A DNA stretch of 52,672 bases from contig NZ_JEOE01000021.1 of the NCBI RefSeq assembly GCF_000708885.1, positions 1-52,672 on the forward strand. Direction: 5' to 3'. A model generated the notes under the pieces. It saw only the letters and a program-made list of their open reading frames with translations, did not search any database and was not told the DNA's origin. Below are positions 40,698 to 51,293 of the stretch, piece by piece. Source of the DNA: Cellulomonas sp. HZM (GTDB taxonomy: Bacteria; Actinomycetota; Actinomycetes; Actinomycetales; Cellulomonadaceae). The translations under genes were made by a program, and so were the position numbers. The first letter of the stretch is position 1. Every line of letters begins with the position of its first letter.

Positions 40698-40727
40698 ACC
40701 CTAACCGATGCCCACGGGGATACGGAA
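40698..40727 (-). promoter_or_regulatory. Candidate secY-adk-map promoter
   Basis: On the minus strand TTCCGT (40727-40722) and TAGGGT (40703-40698) are spaced 18 bp apart, between the rplO terminator and secY. The predicted leader is about 80 nt. The -35 element is weak. Confidence 0.45.
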
Positions 40728-40763
40728 CGAGGCCGGTGGGCGTGGAACACCCACCGGCCTCGT
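40727..40763. terminator. 14-bp hairpin after rplO
   Basis: ACGAGGCCGGTGGG (40727-40740) pairs exactly with 40750-40763 around a 9-nt loop that itself contains GTG...CAC. It lies 8 nt after the rplO stop and closes the S10-spc transcript. No T-tract is present. Confidence 0.75.
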
Positions 40764-40771
40764 CCGGTCGT

Positions 40772-41530
40772 TCAGTCCTGCGAGACGCTGCCGCCGGCAG
40801 CGACGATCTTCTCCTTGGCCGACGCCGAGAGGGCGTCCACCGCGACGGAGACCTTGACCGTCAGCTCACCGGTGCCGAGCACCTTGACGGGCTGGCCCTT
40901 GCGGACCGCACCCTTGGCGACCAGGTCGGCGACCGTCACGTCGCCGCCGTCCGGGTACAGCGCCGAGAGCTTGTCCAGGTTGACGACCTGGTACTCGACG
41001 CGGAACGGGTTCTTGAAGCCGCGGAGCTTGGGCAGCCGCATGTGCAGCGGCATCTGCCCGCCCTCGAAGCGGTCCGGGACCTGGTAGCGGGCCTTGGTGC
41101 CCTTGGTGCCACGGCCGGCCGTCTTGCCCTTCGACGCCTCACCACGACCCACGCGGGTCTTGGCGGTCTTGGCGCCGGGGGCCGGACGCAGGTGGTGCAC
41201 CTTGAGGGTGCCACCGTTGCCGGGCTGGGCGGCGGCCTCGGCAGCGGCCTTGGCCGCGTCCGACTTCTCCGCCTTGGGGGCAGCCTTGGCCTTGGCCGGA
41301 GCCGCCTTCGCGGCAGCCGCCTTGGCCGGGGCCTTCTTCGCAGCCGGCTTCTCCGCCGCCGCCTCGGCCGAATCGGCCTTCGCGGTCGCGGCCTTCGCCG
41401 GAGCCTTCTTCGCGGTCGCCTTGGGGGCAGCAGCCTCCGTGGTCTCCGCCTTCTTCGCAGGAGCCTTCTTGGCGGCGGCCTTGGGGGCCTTGTCCGCCTG
41501 CTCCTCGGTGGCCTTCTTGTCGTCAGCCAT
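40772..41530 (-). CDS. rplO: 50S ribosomal protein L15 with long Lys/Ala/Pro-rich N-terminal tail
   Basis: A normal L15 domain starts near residue 107. It contains [61 protein letters not shown], then a standard C-terminal half. It is preceded by ~106 residues of [12 protein letters not shown]-type repeats, resembling histone H1-like or HupB tails. The 252-residue total compares with about 145-150 for ordinary L15. No internal ATG or GTG occurs in the tail before the domain. The ATG lies 2 nt after the rpmD stop, so the tail is very likely translated. Confidence 0.92.
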   Translation of the reverse strand: MADDKKATEEQADKAPKAAAKKAPAKKAETTEAAAPKATAKKAPAKAATAKADSAEAAAEKPAAKKAPAKAAAAKAAPAKAKAAPKAEKSDAAKAAAEAAAQPGNGGTLKVHHLRPAPGAKTAKTRVGRGEASKGKTAGRGTKGTKARYQVPDRFEGGQMPLHMRLPKLRGFKNPFRVEYQVVNLDKLSALYPDGGDVTVADLVAKGAVRKGQPVKVLGTGELTVKVSVAVDALSASAKEKIVAAGGSVSQD

Positions 41531-41532
41531 CG

Positions 41533-41715
41533 TCACTCGACCTCCTCGACCGCGACGAGGTGCTGCACGGTGCGGACCATGCCGCGGATCTCCGGACGGT
41601 CCTCCTTGACGACGACGTCGCCGATCCGCTTCAGGCCCAGCGTGCGCAGGGTGTCGCGCTGGTTCTGCTTGCCGCCGATGCCGGACTTCTTCTGCGTCAC
41701 CTTGAGACGGGCCAT
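41533..41715 (-). CDS. rpmD: 50S ribosomal protein L30
   Basis: The 60-residue L30 reads [19 protein letters not shown] followed by [29 protein letters not shown]. The ATG shares its A with the rpsE stop (TGATG), so the two are coupled. It precedes rplO by 2 nt. Confidence 0.97.
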   Translation of the reverse strand: MARLKVTQKKSGIGGKQNQRDTLRTLGLKRIGDVVVKEDRPEIRGMVRTVQHLVAVEEVE

Positions 41716-42359
41716 CACGCACCCACCTTCTCGGCAGCCTTGGCACGGCCCTCGGCCTGCGCGCGCAGCAGCGCGGCGGGCACGACGTGCTCGACGGGCA
41801 GGCCACGGCGCGCGGCCACGGCCTCCGGCTGCTCCAGGCCACGCAGGGCCGCCACCGTGGCGTGCACGATGTTGATGGAGTTCGACGAGCCGAGCGACTT
41901 GCTCAGGACGTCGTGGATGCCGGCGCACTCGAGCACCGCACGCACCGGACCACCGGCGATCACACCGGTACCCGGCGACGCGGGACGCAGGAAGACGACA
42001 CCCGCGGCGGCCTCACCCTGGACGGGGTGCGGGATGGTGCCCTGGATGCGGGGGACGCGGAAGAAGTTCTTCTTCGCCTCCTCGACACCCTTGGCGATCG
42101 CCGCGGGCACCTCCTTGGCCTTGCCGTAGCCGACACCCACGGTGCCGTCGCCGTCGCCCACCACGACCAGCGCGGTGAAGCTGAACCGACGACCACCCTT
42201 GACGACCTTGGCCACGCGGTTGATCGTCACGACGCGCTCGAGGAACGCGCTCTTCTCGGGGGCGTCTCCACGACGCCCGCCGCCGTCACGACGGCCGCCG
42301 TCGCGGCGGTCGCCGCCGGTGCCCTGAGCACCGGTGTTGCTGCGCACAGGAGCAGCCAT
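41715..42359 (-). CDS. rpsE: 30S ribosomal protein S5
   Basis: The 214-residue S5 has its core [56 protein letters not shown] and the C-terminal [19 protein letters not shown]. The first ~36 residues are a Gly/Arg/Asp-rich tail ([18 protein letters not shown]). ATG 42359 was chosen; an upstream in-frame Met is preceded by an acidic stretch that is not S5-like. It lies 31 nt after rplR. Confidence 0.97.
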   Translation of the reverse strand: MAAPVRSNTGAQGTGGDRRDGGRRDGGGRRGDAPEKSAFLERVVTINRVAKVVKGGRRFSFTALVVVGDGDGTVGVGYGKAKEVPAAIAKGVEEAKKNFFRVPRIQGTIPHPVQGEAAAGVVFLRPASPGTGVIAGGPVRAVLECAGIHDVLSKSLGSSNSINIVHATVAALRGLEQPEAVAARRGLPVEHVVPAALLRAQAEGRAKAAEKVGA

Positions 42360-42390
42360 CAGTGAGTCCTCTTCTTCCGGTTCGTCGTCG

Positions 42391-42762
42391 TCACAGCGCC
42401 AGACCACCCTCGCGGGCACCGTCGGCCACCGCGGCCACACGGCCGTGGTACTTGTTGCCGCCGCGGTCGAACACGACCGCGTCGACGCCGGCAGCCTTGG
42501 CGCGCTCGGCGACGAGCTCGCCGACCTTCTTCGCCTTGGCGGTCTTGTCGCCGTCGCCGGCGCGCAGGCCGGCCTCGAGCGTGGAGGCCGACGCCACGGT
42601 CTGGCCGATCGTGTCGTCCACGACCTGGGCGGTGATGTGACGCGCCGAGCGGGTCACGACGAGGCGCGGGCGAGCGGGGCTGCCCACGACCTTCTTGCGC
42701 AGACGCAGGTGGCGACGCTGACGCGCCTTCGCCTTGCCCTTGCCGATGATCTTGATCGCCAT
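42391..42762 (-). CDS. rplR: 50S ribosomal protein L18
   Basis: The 123-residue L18 binds 5S r[41 protein letters not shown] and the C-terminal [27 protein letters not shown] are conserved. It starts 3 nt after the rplF stop. Confidence 0.97.
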   Translation of the reverse strand: MAIKIIGKGKAKARQRRHLRLRKKVVGSPARPRLVVTRSARHITAQVVDDTIGQTVASASTLEAGLRAGDGDKTAKAKKVGELVAERAKAAGVDAVVFDRGGNKYHGRVAAVADGAREGGLAL

Positions 42763-42765
42763 GGC

Positions 42766-43302
42766 TTACTTCCCAGCCTTTCCGACCTTGCGGCGCACGT
42801 TCTCGCCCGCGTAGCGCACACCCTTGCCCTTGTACGGCTCGGGCTTGCGGATCTTGCGGATGTTCGCGGCGACCTCGCCCACCTGCTGCTTGTCGATGCC
42901 CTGCACCGAGAAGCGCGTCGGGGCCTCGACGACGAACGTGATGCCCTCGGGCGGCGTGACGACGACCGGGTGGCTGAAGCCGAGCGCGAACTCGAGGTCC
43001 GAGCCCTTGGCCGTGACGCGGTAACCCGTGCCGACGATCTCGAGCTTCTTGACGTAGCCCTCGGTGACGCCCGTGACCAGGTTGGCCAGGAGCGTGCGGG
43101 TCAGGCCGTGCAGCGAGCGCGACGAGCGCTCGTCGTCGGGACGCTGCACCACGAGGGTGCCGTCCTGCTGCTCGACCGTGATGGGGGCGGCCACCGTGTG
43201 CGTGAGGGTGCCCTTCGGGCCCTTCACGGTGACGACCGCGCCGTTGATGTTGACGTCCACGCCGGCCGGGACCTGGACGGGGATTCTGCCGATACGAGAC
43301 AT
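42766..43302 (-). CDS. rplF: 50S ribosomal protein L6
   Basis: The 178-residue L6 begins [20 protein letters not shown] and contains [12 protein letters not shown] and the C-terminal [26 protein letters not shown], the standard ending. It lies 24 nt after rpsH. Confidence 0.98.
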   Translation of the reverse strand: MSRIGRIPVQVPAGVDVNINGAVVTVKGPKGTLTHTVAAPITVEQQDGTLVVQRPDDERSSRSLHGLTRTLLANLVTGVTEGYVKKLEIVGTGYRVTAKGSDLEFALGFSHPVVVTPPEGITFVVEAPTRFSVQGIDKQQVGEVAANIRKIRKPEPYKGKGVRYAGENVRRKVGKAGK

Positions 43303-43326
43303 GGCTGTTCTCCTTCCGGGTCTCTG

Positions 43327-43725
43327 TTACCAGACGTAGGCGAGGACTTCCCCACCCACGCCCTTCGTGGCGGCCTGCTTGTCGGTCAGGAGGCCGGAGG
43401 ACGTGGACAGGATCGCCACGCCCAGGCCGCCGAGCACCTTCGGCAGGTTGGTCGACTTGGCGTACACGCGCAGGCCCGGCTTGGACACGCGCTTCACGCC
43501 GGCGAGCGCACGCTCGCGGTTGGGGCCGTACTTGAGCTCGACGACGAGGTTCTGGCCAACGGTGGCGTCCTCGACCTTCCAGCCCTGGATGTAACCCTCG
43601 GCCTGCAGGATCTCCGCGATGTGCGACTTGAGCTTCGAGAACGGGATCGACACCGTGTCGTGGTGCGCCGAGTTCGCGTTGCGCAGACGCGTCAGGAAGT
43701 CTGCGATCGGGTCGGTCATGGTCAT
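43327..43725 (-). CDS. rpsH: 30S ribosomal protein S8
   Basis: The 132-residue S8 starts [20 protein letters not shown] and ends [26 protein letters not shown], as in the family. The RNA-binding STS is intact. In model bacteria S8 autoregulates the spc operon. The 94-nt spacer to rpsZ is the longest within this half of the cluster. Confidence 0.97.
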   Translation of the reverse strand: MTMTDPIADFLTRLRNANSAHHDTVSIPFSKLKSHIAEILQAEGYIQGWKVEDATVGQNLVVELKYGPNRERALAGVKRVSKPGLRVYAKSTNLPKVLGGLGVAILSTSSGLLTDKQAATKGVGGEVLAYVW

Positions 43726-43819
43726 GGGGGCTTCTGCCCTTCCTCGCCGGGGTATCCCGCTCTGCTCGCGCAGTCGCTCGAGCAGAGCGGGACCTACCGA
43801 CGTTCGTTCCTACTGAGTG

Positions 43820-44005
43820 TTACCAGCTGCTCTTGGTGACGCCGGGGAGCTCGCCGCGGTGGGCCATCTCCCGCACGCAGATCCGGCACAGGCCGAACTT
43901 GCGGTACACCGAGTGCGGACGGCCGCAGCGCTGGCAGCGCGTGTAGCCACGCACCGCGAACTTCGGCTTAGCGGCAGCCTTGTTCTTGAGGGCGGTCTTC
44001 GCCAT
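43820..44005 (-). CDS. rpsZ: 30S ribosomal protein S14, type Z
   Basis: The 61-residue, zinc-binding S14 variant. C-x2-C ([10 protein letters not shown]) and C-x2-C ([18 protein letters not shown]) supply four ligands. A zinc-free S14 would be about 100 residues and lack them. It lies 2 nt after rplE. Confidence 0.97.
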   Translation of the reverse strand: MAKTALKNKAAAKPKFAVRGYTRCQRCGRPHSVYRKFGLCRICVREMAHRGELPGVTKSSW

Positions 44006-44007
44006 GG

Positions 44008-44580
44008 TCAGTTCTCCTTGAACGGGAAGCCGAGGAGCTTGAGGAAAGCGCGACCCTCGTCGTCGGTGCCGGCCGTGGTCACGACAGTGATGTCCATGCC
44101 ACGCACGCGGTCGATCTTGTCCTGGTCGATCTCGTGGAACATCGACTGCTCCGTGAGGCCGAACGTGTAGTTGCCGTGGCCGTCGAACTGCTTGGGCGAC
44201 AGGCCGCGGAAGTCGCGGATGCGCGGGAGCGCGGTCGACAGCAGACGGTCCAGGAACTCCCAGGCGCGGTCGCCACGCAGCGTGACGTGCGCGCCGATCG
44301 GCATGCCCTCACGCAGCTTGAACTGGGCGATCGACTTGCGGGCCTTGGTGACCTGCGGCTTCTGGCCCGTGATCTGGGTGAGGTCGCGGATCGCGCCCTC
44401 GATCAGCTTCGAGTCCTTGGCGGCGTCACCGACACCCATGTTCACGACGACCTTGACGAGACGCGCGACCTGGTTGATGTTCTCGTGACCGAAGTCCTTG
44501 AACAGCGCCGGCTTGATCTCGTCGTTGTACTTGGTCTTGAGGCGCGGCTGAGCCGGGGCCTCGAGAGTCGTCTCGCTCAT
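44008..44580 (-). CDS. rplE: 50S ribosomal protein L5
   Basis: The 190-residue L5 binds 5S r[73 protein letters not shown] and the C-terminal [23 protein letters not shown] are conserved. A ~12-residue N-terminal extension ([11 protein letters not shown]) is present. Its ATG overlaps the rplX stop by 1 nt. Confidence 0.97.
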   Translation of the reverse strand: MSETTLEAPAQPRLKTKYNDEIKPALFKDFGHENINQVARLVKVVVNMGVGDAAKDSKLIEGAIRDLTQITGQKPQVTKARKSIAQFKLREGMPIGAHVTLRGDRAWEFLDRLLSTALPRIRDFRGLSPKQFDGHGNYTFGLTEQSMFHEIDQDKIDRVRGMDITVVTTAGTDDEGRAFLKLLGFPFKEN

Positions 44581-44921
44581 CAGACGTCCTTCCCCGAGCG
44601 CTTGGCCACGCGGACGCGGACCGTACGGAGACGGCCGTCGCGCTCGATCTGCTCGGTGCGGTAGCCGACGCGCGTGCCCTTCTTGGTCTCCGGGTCCACC
44701 AGCATGACGTTGCTGATGTGGATCGGGGCCTCGACGGTCTCGATGCCACCGGTGCGCGAGCCGCGCTGCGTCTGGCCGGCCTTGACGTGCTTCTGCACGC
44801 GCTGGACGCCCTCGACGACGACGCGCTGCGTCTCGGTCAGGACCTCGAGGACGCGGCCCTGCTGGCCCTTGTCACGACCCGAGATGACGACCACCAGGTC
44901 GCCCTTCTTGATCTTCGCCAT
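44580..44921 (-). CDS. rplX: 50S ribosomal protein L24
   Basis: The 113-residue L24 has the KOW motif [25 protein letters not shown] and a conserved [31 protein letters not shown] end. ATG 44921, 2 nt after the rplN stop; the stop shares a base with the rplE start. Confidence 0.97.
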   Translation of the reverse strand: MAKIKKGDLVVVISGRDKGQQGRVLEVLTETQRVVVEGVQRVQKHVKAGQTQRGSRTGGIETVEAPIHISNVMLVDPETKKGTRVGYRTEQIERDGRLRTVRVRVAKRSGKDV

Positions 44922-44923
44922 GG

Positions 44924-45292
44924 TCAGAGCACCTCCGGAGCCAGCGAGATGATCTTCATGAACTTCTTGTCGCGCAGCTCGCGGCCCACGGGGCCGAAGA
45001 TGCGGGTGCCGCGGGGCTCCCCGTCGTTCTTGAGGATCACGGCCGCGTTCTCGTCGAACTTGATGTACGAGCCGTCCGGGCGGCGGCGCTCCTTGCGGGT
45101 GCGCACGACGACCGCCTTGACGACGTCGCCCTTCTTCACGTTGCCGCCGGGGATCGCGTCCTTGACGGTGGCGACGATGATGTCGCCGATGCCGGCGTAG
45201 CGGCGGCCCGAGCCACCGAGAACACGGATGCAGAGAATCTCCTTGGCACCCGTGTTGTCGGCGACGCGCAGCCGCGTCTCCTGCTGGATCAT
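44924..45292 (-). CDS. rplN: 50S ribosomal protein L14
   Basis: The 122-residue L14 starts [20 protein letters not shown] and contains the family [36 protein letters not shown]. It is the first gene of the spc-like half. A 149-nt spacer with a strong hairpin separates it from rpsQ, and AGGAG stands before the ATG. Confidence 0.98.
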   Translation of the reverse strand: MIQQETRLRVADNTGAKEILCIRVLGGSGRRYAGIGDIIVATVKDAIPGGNVKKGDVVKAVVVRTRKERRRPDGSYIKFDENAAVILKNDGEPRGTRIFGPVGRELRDKKFMKIISLAPEVL

Positions 45293-45359
45293 CTACCTAC
45301 TCCTGTCGTCTGGCGGGTTCTCGTGCCGGGTTGCCCGTACGAGCCTGGCCGAACGGATA

Positions 45360-45424
45360 GTTGCCGTGATGCACACGTCGCGGCGGGGGTCCTCCGAGGA
45401 GCTCCCCCGCCGCCCGTGGGCAAC
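45360..45424. other. Large stem-loop between rpsQ and rplN
   Basis: GCGGCGGGGG (45380-45389) pairs perfectly with CCCCCGCCGC (45404-45413). Inner bases TCCTC/GAGGA can extend the stem. Outer GTTGCC (45360-45365) and GGCAAC (45419-45424) can also pair. It lies inside an otherwise tightly packed operon, 18 nt or more after the rpsQ stop. It may be a partial terminator or attenuator at the S10/spc boundary. Confidence 0.6.
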
Positions 45425-45441
45425 TTGGGGTGGTGCTGGTG

Positions 45442-45726
45442 CTACTTGGCCTTCTCGAGGATCTCCACCAGGCGCCAGCGCTTGGTCGCGCTGAGCGGGC
45501 GGGTCTCCATGATCAGGACGAGGTCGCCGATGCCCGCCGAGCCCTGCTCGTCGTGCGCCTTGACCTTGCTGGTGCGCCGGATGACCTTGCCGTAGAGCGG
45601 GTGCTTGACCCGGTCCTCGACCTCGACCACGACGGTCTTGTCCATCTTGTCGCTCACGACGTAGCCGCGGCGCGTCTTGCGGTACGCGCGGTGCTCGGCC
45701 GTGGCGGTGGTGTGCTTCTCGCTCAT
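45442..45726 (-). CDS. rpsQ: 30S ribosomal protein S17
   Basis: The 94-residue S17 has [45 protein letters not shown] and [27 protein letters not shown] 45726 (MSEKHTT) was preferred to a longer frame running through rpmC. It lies 7 nt after rpmC. Confidence 0.97.
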   Translation of the reverse strand: MSEKHTTATAEHRAYRKTRRGYVVSDKMDKTVVVEVEDRVKHPLYGKVIRRTSKVKAHDEQGSAGIGDLVLIMETRPLSATKRWRLVEILEKAK

Positions 45727-45733
45727 CTCTGCC

Positions 45734-45973
45734 TCACTCGCTCGCGGTCGGAGCGGTACGGATGCCGAGCTCACGCTCGCGCAGGATCGTGTAGATCCGG
45801 GCGATGTCGCGGCGCACGGCCTTCAGGCGCCCGTGGCTCTCGAGCTGACCGGTGGCGGACTGGAAGCGGAGGTTGAACAGCTCCTCCTTGGACTTCTTCA
45901 GCTCGGCGACCAGCTTGTCGTCGTCGAACGCGTCCAGCTCGCTGGGAGCCAGGTCCTTGGTTCCGATAGCCAT
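45734..45973 (-). CDS. rpmC: 50S ribosomal protein L29
   Basis: The 79-residue L29 contains [51 protein letters not shown], the standard two-helix hairpin. The ATG shares a base with the rplP stop (TGATG). Confidence 0.97.
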   Translation of the reverse strand: MAIGTKDLAPSELDAFDDDKLVAELKKSKEELFNLRFQSATGQLESHGRLKAVRRDIARIYTILRERELGIRTAPTASE

Positions 45974-46389
45974 CAGTTACCACCCTCGCGAACCACGAAA
46001 CGGGTCTTCATCGGGAGCTTGTGCTGCGCGCGGCGCATGGCCTCGCGAGCAAGCTCCTCCGGGACGCCGGCGAGCTCGAACATCACTCGACCCGGCTTGA
46101 CGTTGGCGATCCACCACTCGGGCGAGCCCTTGCCGGAACCCATGCGGGTCTCGGCGGGCTTCTTGGTGAGGGGACGGTCCGGGTAGATGTTGATCCAGAC
46201 CTTCCCTCCACGCTTGATGTGGCGGGTCATGGCGATACGAGCAGCCTCGATCTGCCGGTTCGTGACGTAGGCCGGCTCGAGAGCCTGGATGCCGTACTCA
46301 CCGAACGAGATCTTGGTGCCACCCGTGGCGGCGCCGGAGCGCCCGGGGTGGTGCTGCTTGCGGTGCTTCAGCCTGCGCGGGATCAGCAC
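45973..46389 (-). CDS. rplP: 50S ribosomal protein L16
   Basis: The 138-residue L16 has [66 protein letters not shown] and [24 protein letters not shown]. It starts with GTG at 46389, 3 nt after the rpsC stop. Confidence 0.98.
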   Translation of the reverse strand: MLIPRRLKHRKQHHPGRSGAATGGTKISFGEYGIQALEPAYVTNRQIEAARIAMTRHIKRGGKVWINIYPDRPLTKKPAETRMGSGKGSPEWWIANVKPGRVMFELAGVPEELAREAMRRAQHKLPMKTRFVVREGGN

Positions 46390-46392
46390 GGC

Positions 46393-47217
46393 TCAGGCCT
46401 CCGTTCCGGTCTCGGGGGTCGCCTCGGGGTTGACCTCGACGGCCTCGGGAGCCTGCTGCTCGCGCTCACGACGCGCGCCGCCCTGACGGGGGCCACGGTC
46501 GCCGCGGTCACCGCGGTCGCCACGCGGGCCGCGCTGCTGGCGCGGGGCCTGCGTCGCCTGCTCGCGGGCGAACTCCTTCTCGGTCATGTCGCCCTTGTAG
46601 ACCCACACCTTGACGCCGATGCGCCCGAAGGTGGTGCGAGCCTCGAAGAACCCGTAGTCGATGTTCGCGCGGAGCGTGTGCAGGGGCACACGACCCTCGC
46701 GGTAGAACTCCGTGCGGCTCATCTCCGCGCCACCGAGGCGGCCGGAGACCTGCACGCGGATGCCCTTGGCACCGGCGCGCTGGGCCGACTGGATGCCCTT
46801 GCGCATGGCGCGACGGAACGACACGCGGCTCGCGAGCTGCTCGGCGATGCCCTGGGCGACCAGCTGGGCCTCGATCTCAGCGTTCTTGACCTCGAGGATG
46901 TTCAGCTGGACCTGCTTGCCCGTGAGCTTCTCCAGCTCGCCACGGATGCGGTCCGCCTCGGCGCCACGGCGACCGATGACGATGCCCGGACGCGCGGTGT
47001 GGATGTCGACGCGGACGCGGTCACGCGTGCGCTCGATCTCCACCTTCGCGATGCCGGCGCGCTCGAGACCCGTGCTCATGAGCTTGCGGATCTGCACGTC
47101 CTCGCGGACGTAGTCGCGGTAGCGCTGACCCGGCTTCGTCGAGTCCGCGAACCAGCGCGAACGGTGGTCCGTCGTGATGCCCAGGCGGTACCCGAGCGGG
47201 TTGACCTTCTGTCCCAC
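46393..47217 (-). CDS. rpsC: 30S ribosomal protein S3 with RGD/Arg-rich tail
   Basis: The 274-residue S3 has [21 protein letters not shown], a KH domain ([31 protein letters not shown]) and the C-terminal S3 domain. Beyond about residue 212 lies a ~60-residue disordered tail with [21 protein letters not shown], then an acidic end. GTG 47217 shares a base with the rplV stop (TAGTG). The tail lengthens S3 compared with about 210-235 residues elsewhere. Confidence 0.97.
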   Translation of the reverse strand: MGQKVNPLGYRLGITTDHRSRWFADSTKPGQRYRDYVREDVQIRKLMSTGLERAGIAKVEIERTRDRVRVDIHTARPGIVIGRRGAEADRIRGELEKLTGKQVQLNILEVKNAEIEAQLVAQGIAEQLASRVSFRRAMRKGIQSAQRAGAKGIRVQVSGRLGGAEMSRTEFYREGRVPLHTLRANIDYGFFEARTTFGRIGVKVWVYKGDMTEKEFAREQATQAPRQQRGPRGDRGDRGDRGPRQGGARREREQQAPEAVEVNPEATPETGTEA

Positions 47218-47585
47218 TATCGGGCCCGTCCCTTCTGCTCACGCTCAGCGACGACCACGGTGATGTGGCTCGTGCGCTTGAGGATCTGGCTGGCACGGCC
47301 CTGCGCCCGCGGACGGAACCGCTTGAGCGTCGGGCCCTCGTCGACGAAGACCTCCGAGATGTAGAGGTTCGCCTCGTCCAGACGCTGGCTGTTGCGCTTG
47401 GCCCCCTCGACCGCGTTCGCGATCGCCGACTGCACCGTCTTGAGGACGGGCTCCGCGGCCGACTGCGGCGCGAACTTCAGCACCGCGACGGCCTCGCCGG
47501 CCTGCTTGCCACGGATGAGGTCGACGACGCGCCGGGCCTTCTGGGGCGTGACGCGGACGAACCGCGCCTTCGCCTTGGCTTCCAT
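47217..47585 (-). CDS. rplV: 50S ribosomal protein L22
   Basis: The 122-residue L22 has [34 protein letters not shown] and the exit-tunnel hairpin [30 protein letters not shown]. Sequence changes in this loop affect macrolides in other bacteria; nothing abnormal is apparent here. Located 53 nt after rpsS. Confidence 0.98.
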   Translation of the reverse strand: MEAKAKARFVRVTPQKARRVVDLIRGKQAGEAVAVLKFAPQSAAEPVLKTVQSAIANAVEGAKRNSQRLDEANLYISEVFVDEGPTLKRFRPRAQGRASQILKRTSHITVVVAEREQKGRAR

Positions 47586-47638
47586 TGCTGTCCTGCCTTC
47601 TTGTCTCTGCCGTCAGGGCGTCACCAGCTGACCGGGGG

Positions 47639-47920
47639 TCAGCGGCGACGGCCCTTCCGGTCGTCCTTCTCGTGGCCGCGGAACGTCCGCGTGGGGGCGA
47701 ACTCGCCGAGCTTGTGGCCGACCATCGCCTCGGTGACGAACACCGGGGTGTGCTTGCGGCCGTCGTGCACGGCGAACGTGTGGCCCAGGAAGTCGGGCGT
47801 GATCACCGAACGGCGGGACCACGTCTTGATGACGTTCTTGGTACCGGCCTCGTTCTGGACGTCGACCTTCTTCTGCAGGTGGCCGTCGACGAACGGGCCC
47901 TTCTTGAGGCTGCGAGGCAT
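47639..47920 (-). CDS. rpsS: 30S ribosomal protein S19
   Basis: The 93-residue S19 reads [20 protein letters not shown], later [45 protein letters not shown], ending KGRRR. It follows rplB by 15 nt. Confidence 0.98.
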   Translation of the reverse strand: MPRSLKKGPFVDGHLQKKVDVQNEAGTKNVIKTWSRRSVITPDFLGHTFAVHDGRKHTPVFVTEAMVGHKLGEFAPTRTFRGHEKDDRKGRRR

Positions 47921-47935
47921 TCTCTCGGGCTCCTA

Positions 47936-48772
<837 letters not shown>

Positions 48773-48790
48773 GAGTTCTCAGTCCTTCGA

Positions 48791-49093
48791 TCAGCCGACC
48801 GGACCGCCGAAGATGTCGATCGTGCCCTCGCGGAGGGTGACGATCGCACGCTTCGTGTCCTTGCGGCGGCCGGTGCCGAAACGGGTCCGACGGGCCTTGC
48901 CCTGACGGTTCGCGGTGTTGACCGAGTCGACCTTGACGCCGAAGACCTGCTCGACGGCGATCTTGATCTCGGTCTTGTTGGCGCGCGGGTCGACGAGGAA
49001 GGTGTACTTCCCCTCGTCCAGCAGGCCGTAGCTCTTCTCCGAGACGACCGGCGCGAGCAGGATGTCGCGCGGGTCCTTACCGACGGCGGTCAC
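48791..49093 (-). CDS. rplW: 50S ribosomal protein L23
   Basis: The 100-residue L23, the docking site for SRP and trigger factor at the exit tunnel, contains [51 protein letters not shown] and [19 protein letters not shown] 49093 overlaps the rplD stop (GTGA). Confidence 0.96.
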   Translation of the reverse strand: MTAVGKDPRDILLAPVVSEKSYGLLDEGKYTFLVDPRANKTEIKIAVEQVFGVKVDSVNTANRQGKARRTRFGTGRRKDTKRAIVTLREGTIDIFGGPVG

Positions 49094-49791
49094 TTGGTCT
49101 CCTCCTGCGCCTCGGCCTCGGTGGAGGTCGCCGTGGCCTTGGCACCCTTGGCGGGGCCGGCGAGGAACGCGTCGAGCGCGCCCTGCGTGAAGACCACGTC
49201 GTCCGAGATGAGGACGTCGTAGGTGTTGAGCTGGTCGGCGACGAGCAGGTGGACCCGCTCGACGTTGCGCAGCGACTTCCACGTGATCTCGTCGGAGCGC
49301 TCGACGACGACGAGCACGTTCTTGCGACCCGAGAGGTTCTCGAGCACCGCGAGAGCGGACTTCGTCGAGGGCGCGGTACCGGGCGCGAAGCCCGAGACGA
49401 CGTGCACGCGGCCGGCGCGGGCGCGGTCCGAGAGAGCACCGCGGAGCGCCGCGGCCTTCATCTTCTTCGGGGTGCGCTGGCTGTAGTCGCGCGGCGTCGG
49501 GCCATGCACGACGCCACCGCCGGCGAACTGCGGCGCACGGGTCGAACCCTGGCGGGCGCGACCGGTGCCCTTCTGCTTGTACGGCTTCTTGCCGCCACCG
49601 CGGACCTCGCCGCGCGACTTGGTGTCGTGCGTGCCCTGGCGCGCCGCAGCAAGCTGCGCGACGACGACCTGGTGGATCAGCGGGACGTTCGTCTGCACGT
49701 CGAAGACGTCGGCGGGCAGCTCGGCCTGGCCGGCCTTCGCACCCTTCGCGTCGAGGACGTCGACGGTCAGCGTGTCACTCATCGCGTTCAC
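49090..49791 (-). CDS. rplD: 50S ribosomal protein L4
   Basis: The 233-residue L4 (from GTG) has the tunnel loop [44 protein letters not shown] and an RNA-binding C-terminal fold. GTG 49791 overlaps the rplC stop (GTGA) and has AAGGG close upstream. An ATG at 49782 (MSDTLTV) is an alternative start three codons in. A short acidic tail ends [12 protein letters not shown]. Confidence 0.96.
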   Translation of the reverse strand: MNAMSDTLTVDVLDAKGAKAGQAELPADVFDVQTNVPLIHQVVVAQLAAARQGTHDTKSRGEVRGGGKKPYKQKGTGRARQGSTRAPQFAGGGVVHGPTPRDYSQRTPKKMKAAALRGALSDRARAGRVHVVSGFAPGTAPSTKSALAVLENLSGRKNVLVVVERSDEITWKSLRNVERVHLLVADQLNTYDVLISDDVVFTQGALDAFLAGPAKGAKATATSTEAEAQEETK

Positions 49792-50447
49792 GCACCCTTC
49801 GCAGCGGAACGCACGACGACGACGCCACCCTTGGGGCCGGGGACGGCACCCTTGACGAGCAGGAGGCCCCGCTCGGCGTCGACCGCGTGCACGGTCAGGT
49901 TCTGGGTGGTCTGACGGGCGTGGCCCATCCGACCGGCCATCCGCAGTCCCTTGAAGACTCGCGACGGCGTCGACGCGCCACCGATCGAGCCGGGCTTGCG
50001 GTGGTTGCGGTGCGAACCGTGGGAGGCGCTGACGCCCTTGAAGCCGTGACGCTTCATGACACCTGCGGTGCCCTTGCCCTTGGTCGTACCGATCACGTCG
50101 ACCACCTGGCCGGCCTCGAAGACCGTGGCGGACAGCTCCTGGCCGAGCGAGAACTCGGAGGAGTCGGACGTGCGGATCTCGGCCACGTGCCGGCGCGGCG
50201 TGACGCCGGCCTTCTCGAAGTGGCCCTTGAGCGGCTTGGTGACCTTGCGCGGGTCCACCTGGCCGTAGGCCAGCTGGACGGCGGCGTAGCCGTCGGTCTC
50301 AGCGGAGCGCACCTGGGTGACGACGTTCGTGCCGACCTCGACGACCGTCACCGGGACGAGGCGACCGGCCTCGTCCCAGAGCTGGGTCATGCCGAGCTTG
50401 CGGCCGAGCAGCGCCGTCACGGGGCGCTCGTTCTGCTGGGTAACCAT
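49788..50447 (-). CDS. rplC: 50S ribosomal protein L3
   Basis: The 219-residue L3 has [50 protein letters not shown] and the glutamine/glycine-rich loop [28 protein letters not shown] near the peptidyl transferase centre. ATG 50447 lies 22 nt after rpsJ. Confidence 0.98.
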   Translation of the reverse strand: MVTQQNERPVTALLGRKLGMTQLWDEAGRLVPVTVVEVGTNVVTQVRSAETDGYAAVQLAYGQVDPRKVTKPLKGHFEKAGVTPRRHVAEIRTSDSSEFSLGQELSATVFEAGQVVDVIGTTKGKGTAGVMKRHGFKGVSASHGSHRNHRKPGSIGGASTPSRVFKGLRMAGRMGHARQTTQNLTVHAVDAERGLLLVKGAVPGPKGGVVVVRSAAKGA

Positions 50448-50469
50448 GAAGATCAGTTCCTTCCCAGCG

Positions 50470-50778
50470 TCAGAGCTTGATCTCGATGTTCACGTCCGCG
50501 GGCAGGTCGAGACGCATGAGCGAGTCGACGGCCTTCGGCGTGGGATCGATGATGTCGATGAGCCGCTTGTGCGTGCGCATCTCGAAGTGCTCGCGGCTGT
50601 CCTTGTACTTGTGGGGCGACCGGATGACGCAGAAGACGTTCTTCTCCGTCGGCAGCGGCACCGGACCCACGACCGACGCACCAGCGCGGGTCACCGTGTC
50701 GACGATCTTGCGCGCCGAGCTGTCGATGACCTCGTGGTCGTAGGACTTGAGCCTGATGCGGATCTTCTGTCCCGCCAT
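50470..50778 (-). CDS. rpsJ: 30S ribosomal protein S10
   Basis: The 102-residue S10 reads [86 protein letters not shown]. It also works in Nus antitermination. It starts the S10 operon on the minus strand. Upstream there is a long leader and a repeat-bounded accessory gene rather than tuf. Confidence 0.98.
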   Translation of the reverse strand: MAGQKIRIRLKSYDHEVIDSSARKIVDTVTRAGASVVGPVPLPTEKNVFCVIRSPHKYKDSREHFEMRTHKRLIDIIDPTPKAVDSLMRLDLPADVNIEIKL

Positions 50779-51003
50779 GGCGTCGTCTCAATCTCTCTCT
50801 TCGAACCGGTCCGTCCGACCCCCGCACTCGGGCGTGTCGCGAAGCGCGTCACACCGTTGCACTGCATACCTTTGCCGGTACGAGGTCGGTGGTTGTCGTC
50901 GAGCGCTCACCGCCGGGTCGACCCCGGGGTCCGAGCACTCGCCACGTCTGTCAGCCCAGCGGGGGGCGCGCGCGAACGCACACCCGTAGCGGGCAACCTG
51001 AAC

Positions 51004-51033
51004 AGTGTGCCAGACGCGCGGAGCAAAGACCAA
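51004..51033 (-). promoter_or_regulatory. Candidate rpsJ (S10 operon) promoter
   Basis: TTGGTC and CACACT on the minus strand, 18 bp apart. The position is plausible for a long-leader ribosomal operon. The -10 departs from TANNNT, so confidence is limited. Confidence 0.45.
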
Positions 51034-51200
51034 TCCCCGTGGACGATCCCGACGCTGGTCACGACGGTGATCTCCCCCACAGCACCCGCAGGACCAGGAC
51101 CTACGTCCCGCCCCCGCACGCGCCGCCCCGCCCGGCACCCTCTCGTGACCTCTCACGACGACCCGCGGTGCGCCACCGCTGCTCTCGCGCGCCACCGCTG

Positions 51201-51290
51201 CGAGCGCGCGTATCCCGCGGCGAGCGCGGGTGTCGCGCGACGGGCGCTCGCGTCGGCACGCGCGCGCTCGCGTCGGCACACGCGCGCTCG
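51201..51290. repeat. Palindromic GC repeat, copy A (90 bp, with 20-bp internal duplication)
   Basis: Begins CGAGCGCGCGTATCCCG and ends ACGCGCGCTCG, the exact reverse complement of its first 11 bases. The segment GCGCTCGCGTCGGCAC occurs twice, at 51244 and 51264, 20 bp apart. This explains 90 bp against 70 bp in the other two copies. It ends 3 bp before the stop codon of the AbiEi-like gene. Confidence 0.82.
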
Positions 51291-51293
51291 GCA

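Larger units (their letters stand above)
50779..51293. other. S10 operon leader and promoter region (no gene)
   Basis: No credible ORF exists in these 515 bp. On the minus strand TTGGTC (51033-51028) and CACACT (51009-51004) are spaced 18 bp, a reasonable promoter. It gives a predicted leader of about 220 nt to rpsJ. The left part (50779-51000) would be that leader. The right end (51201-51290) is a 90-bp copy of a palindromic repeat, directly downstream of the AbiEi-like gene's stop. Confidence 0.5.
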
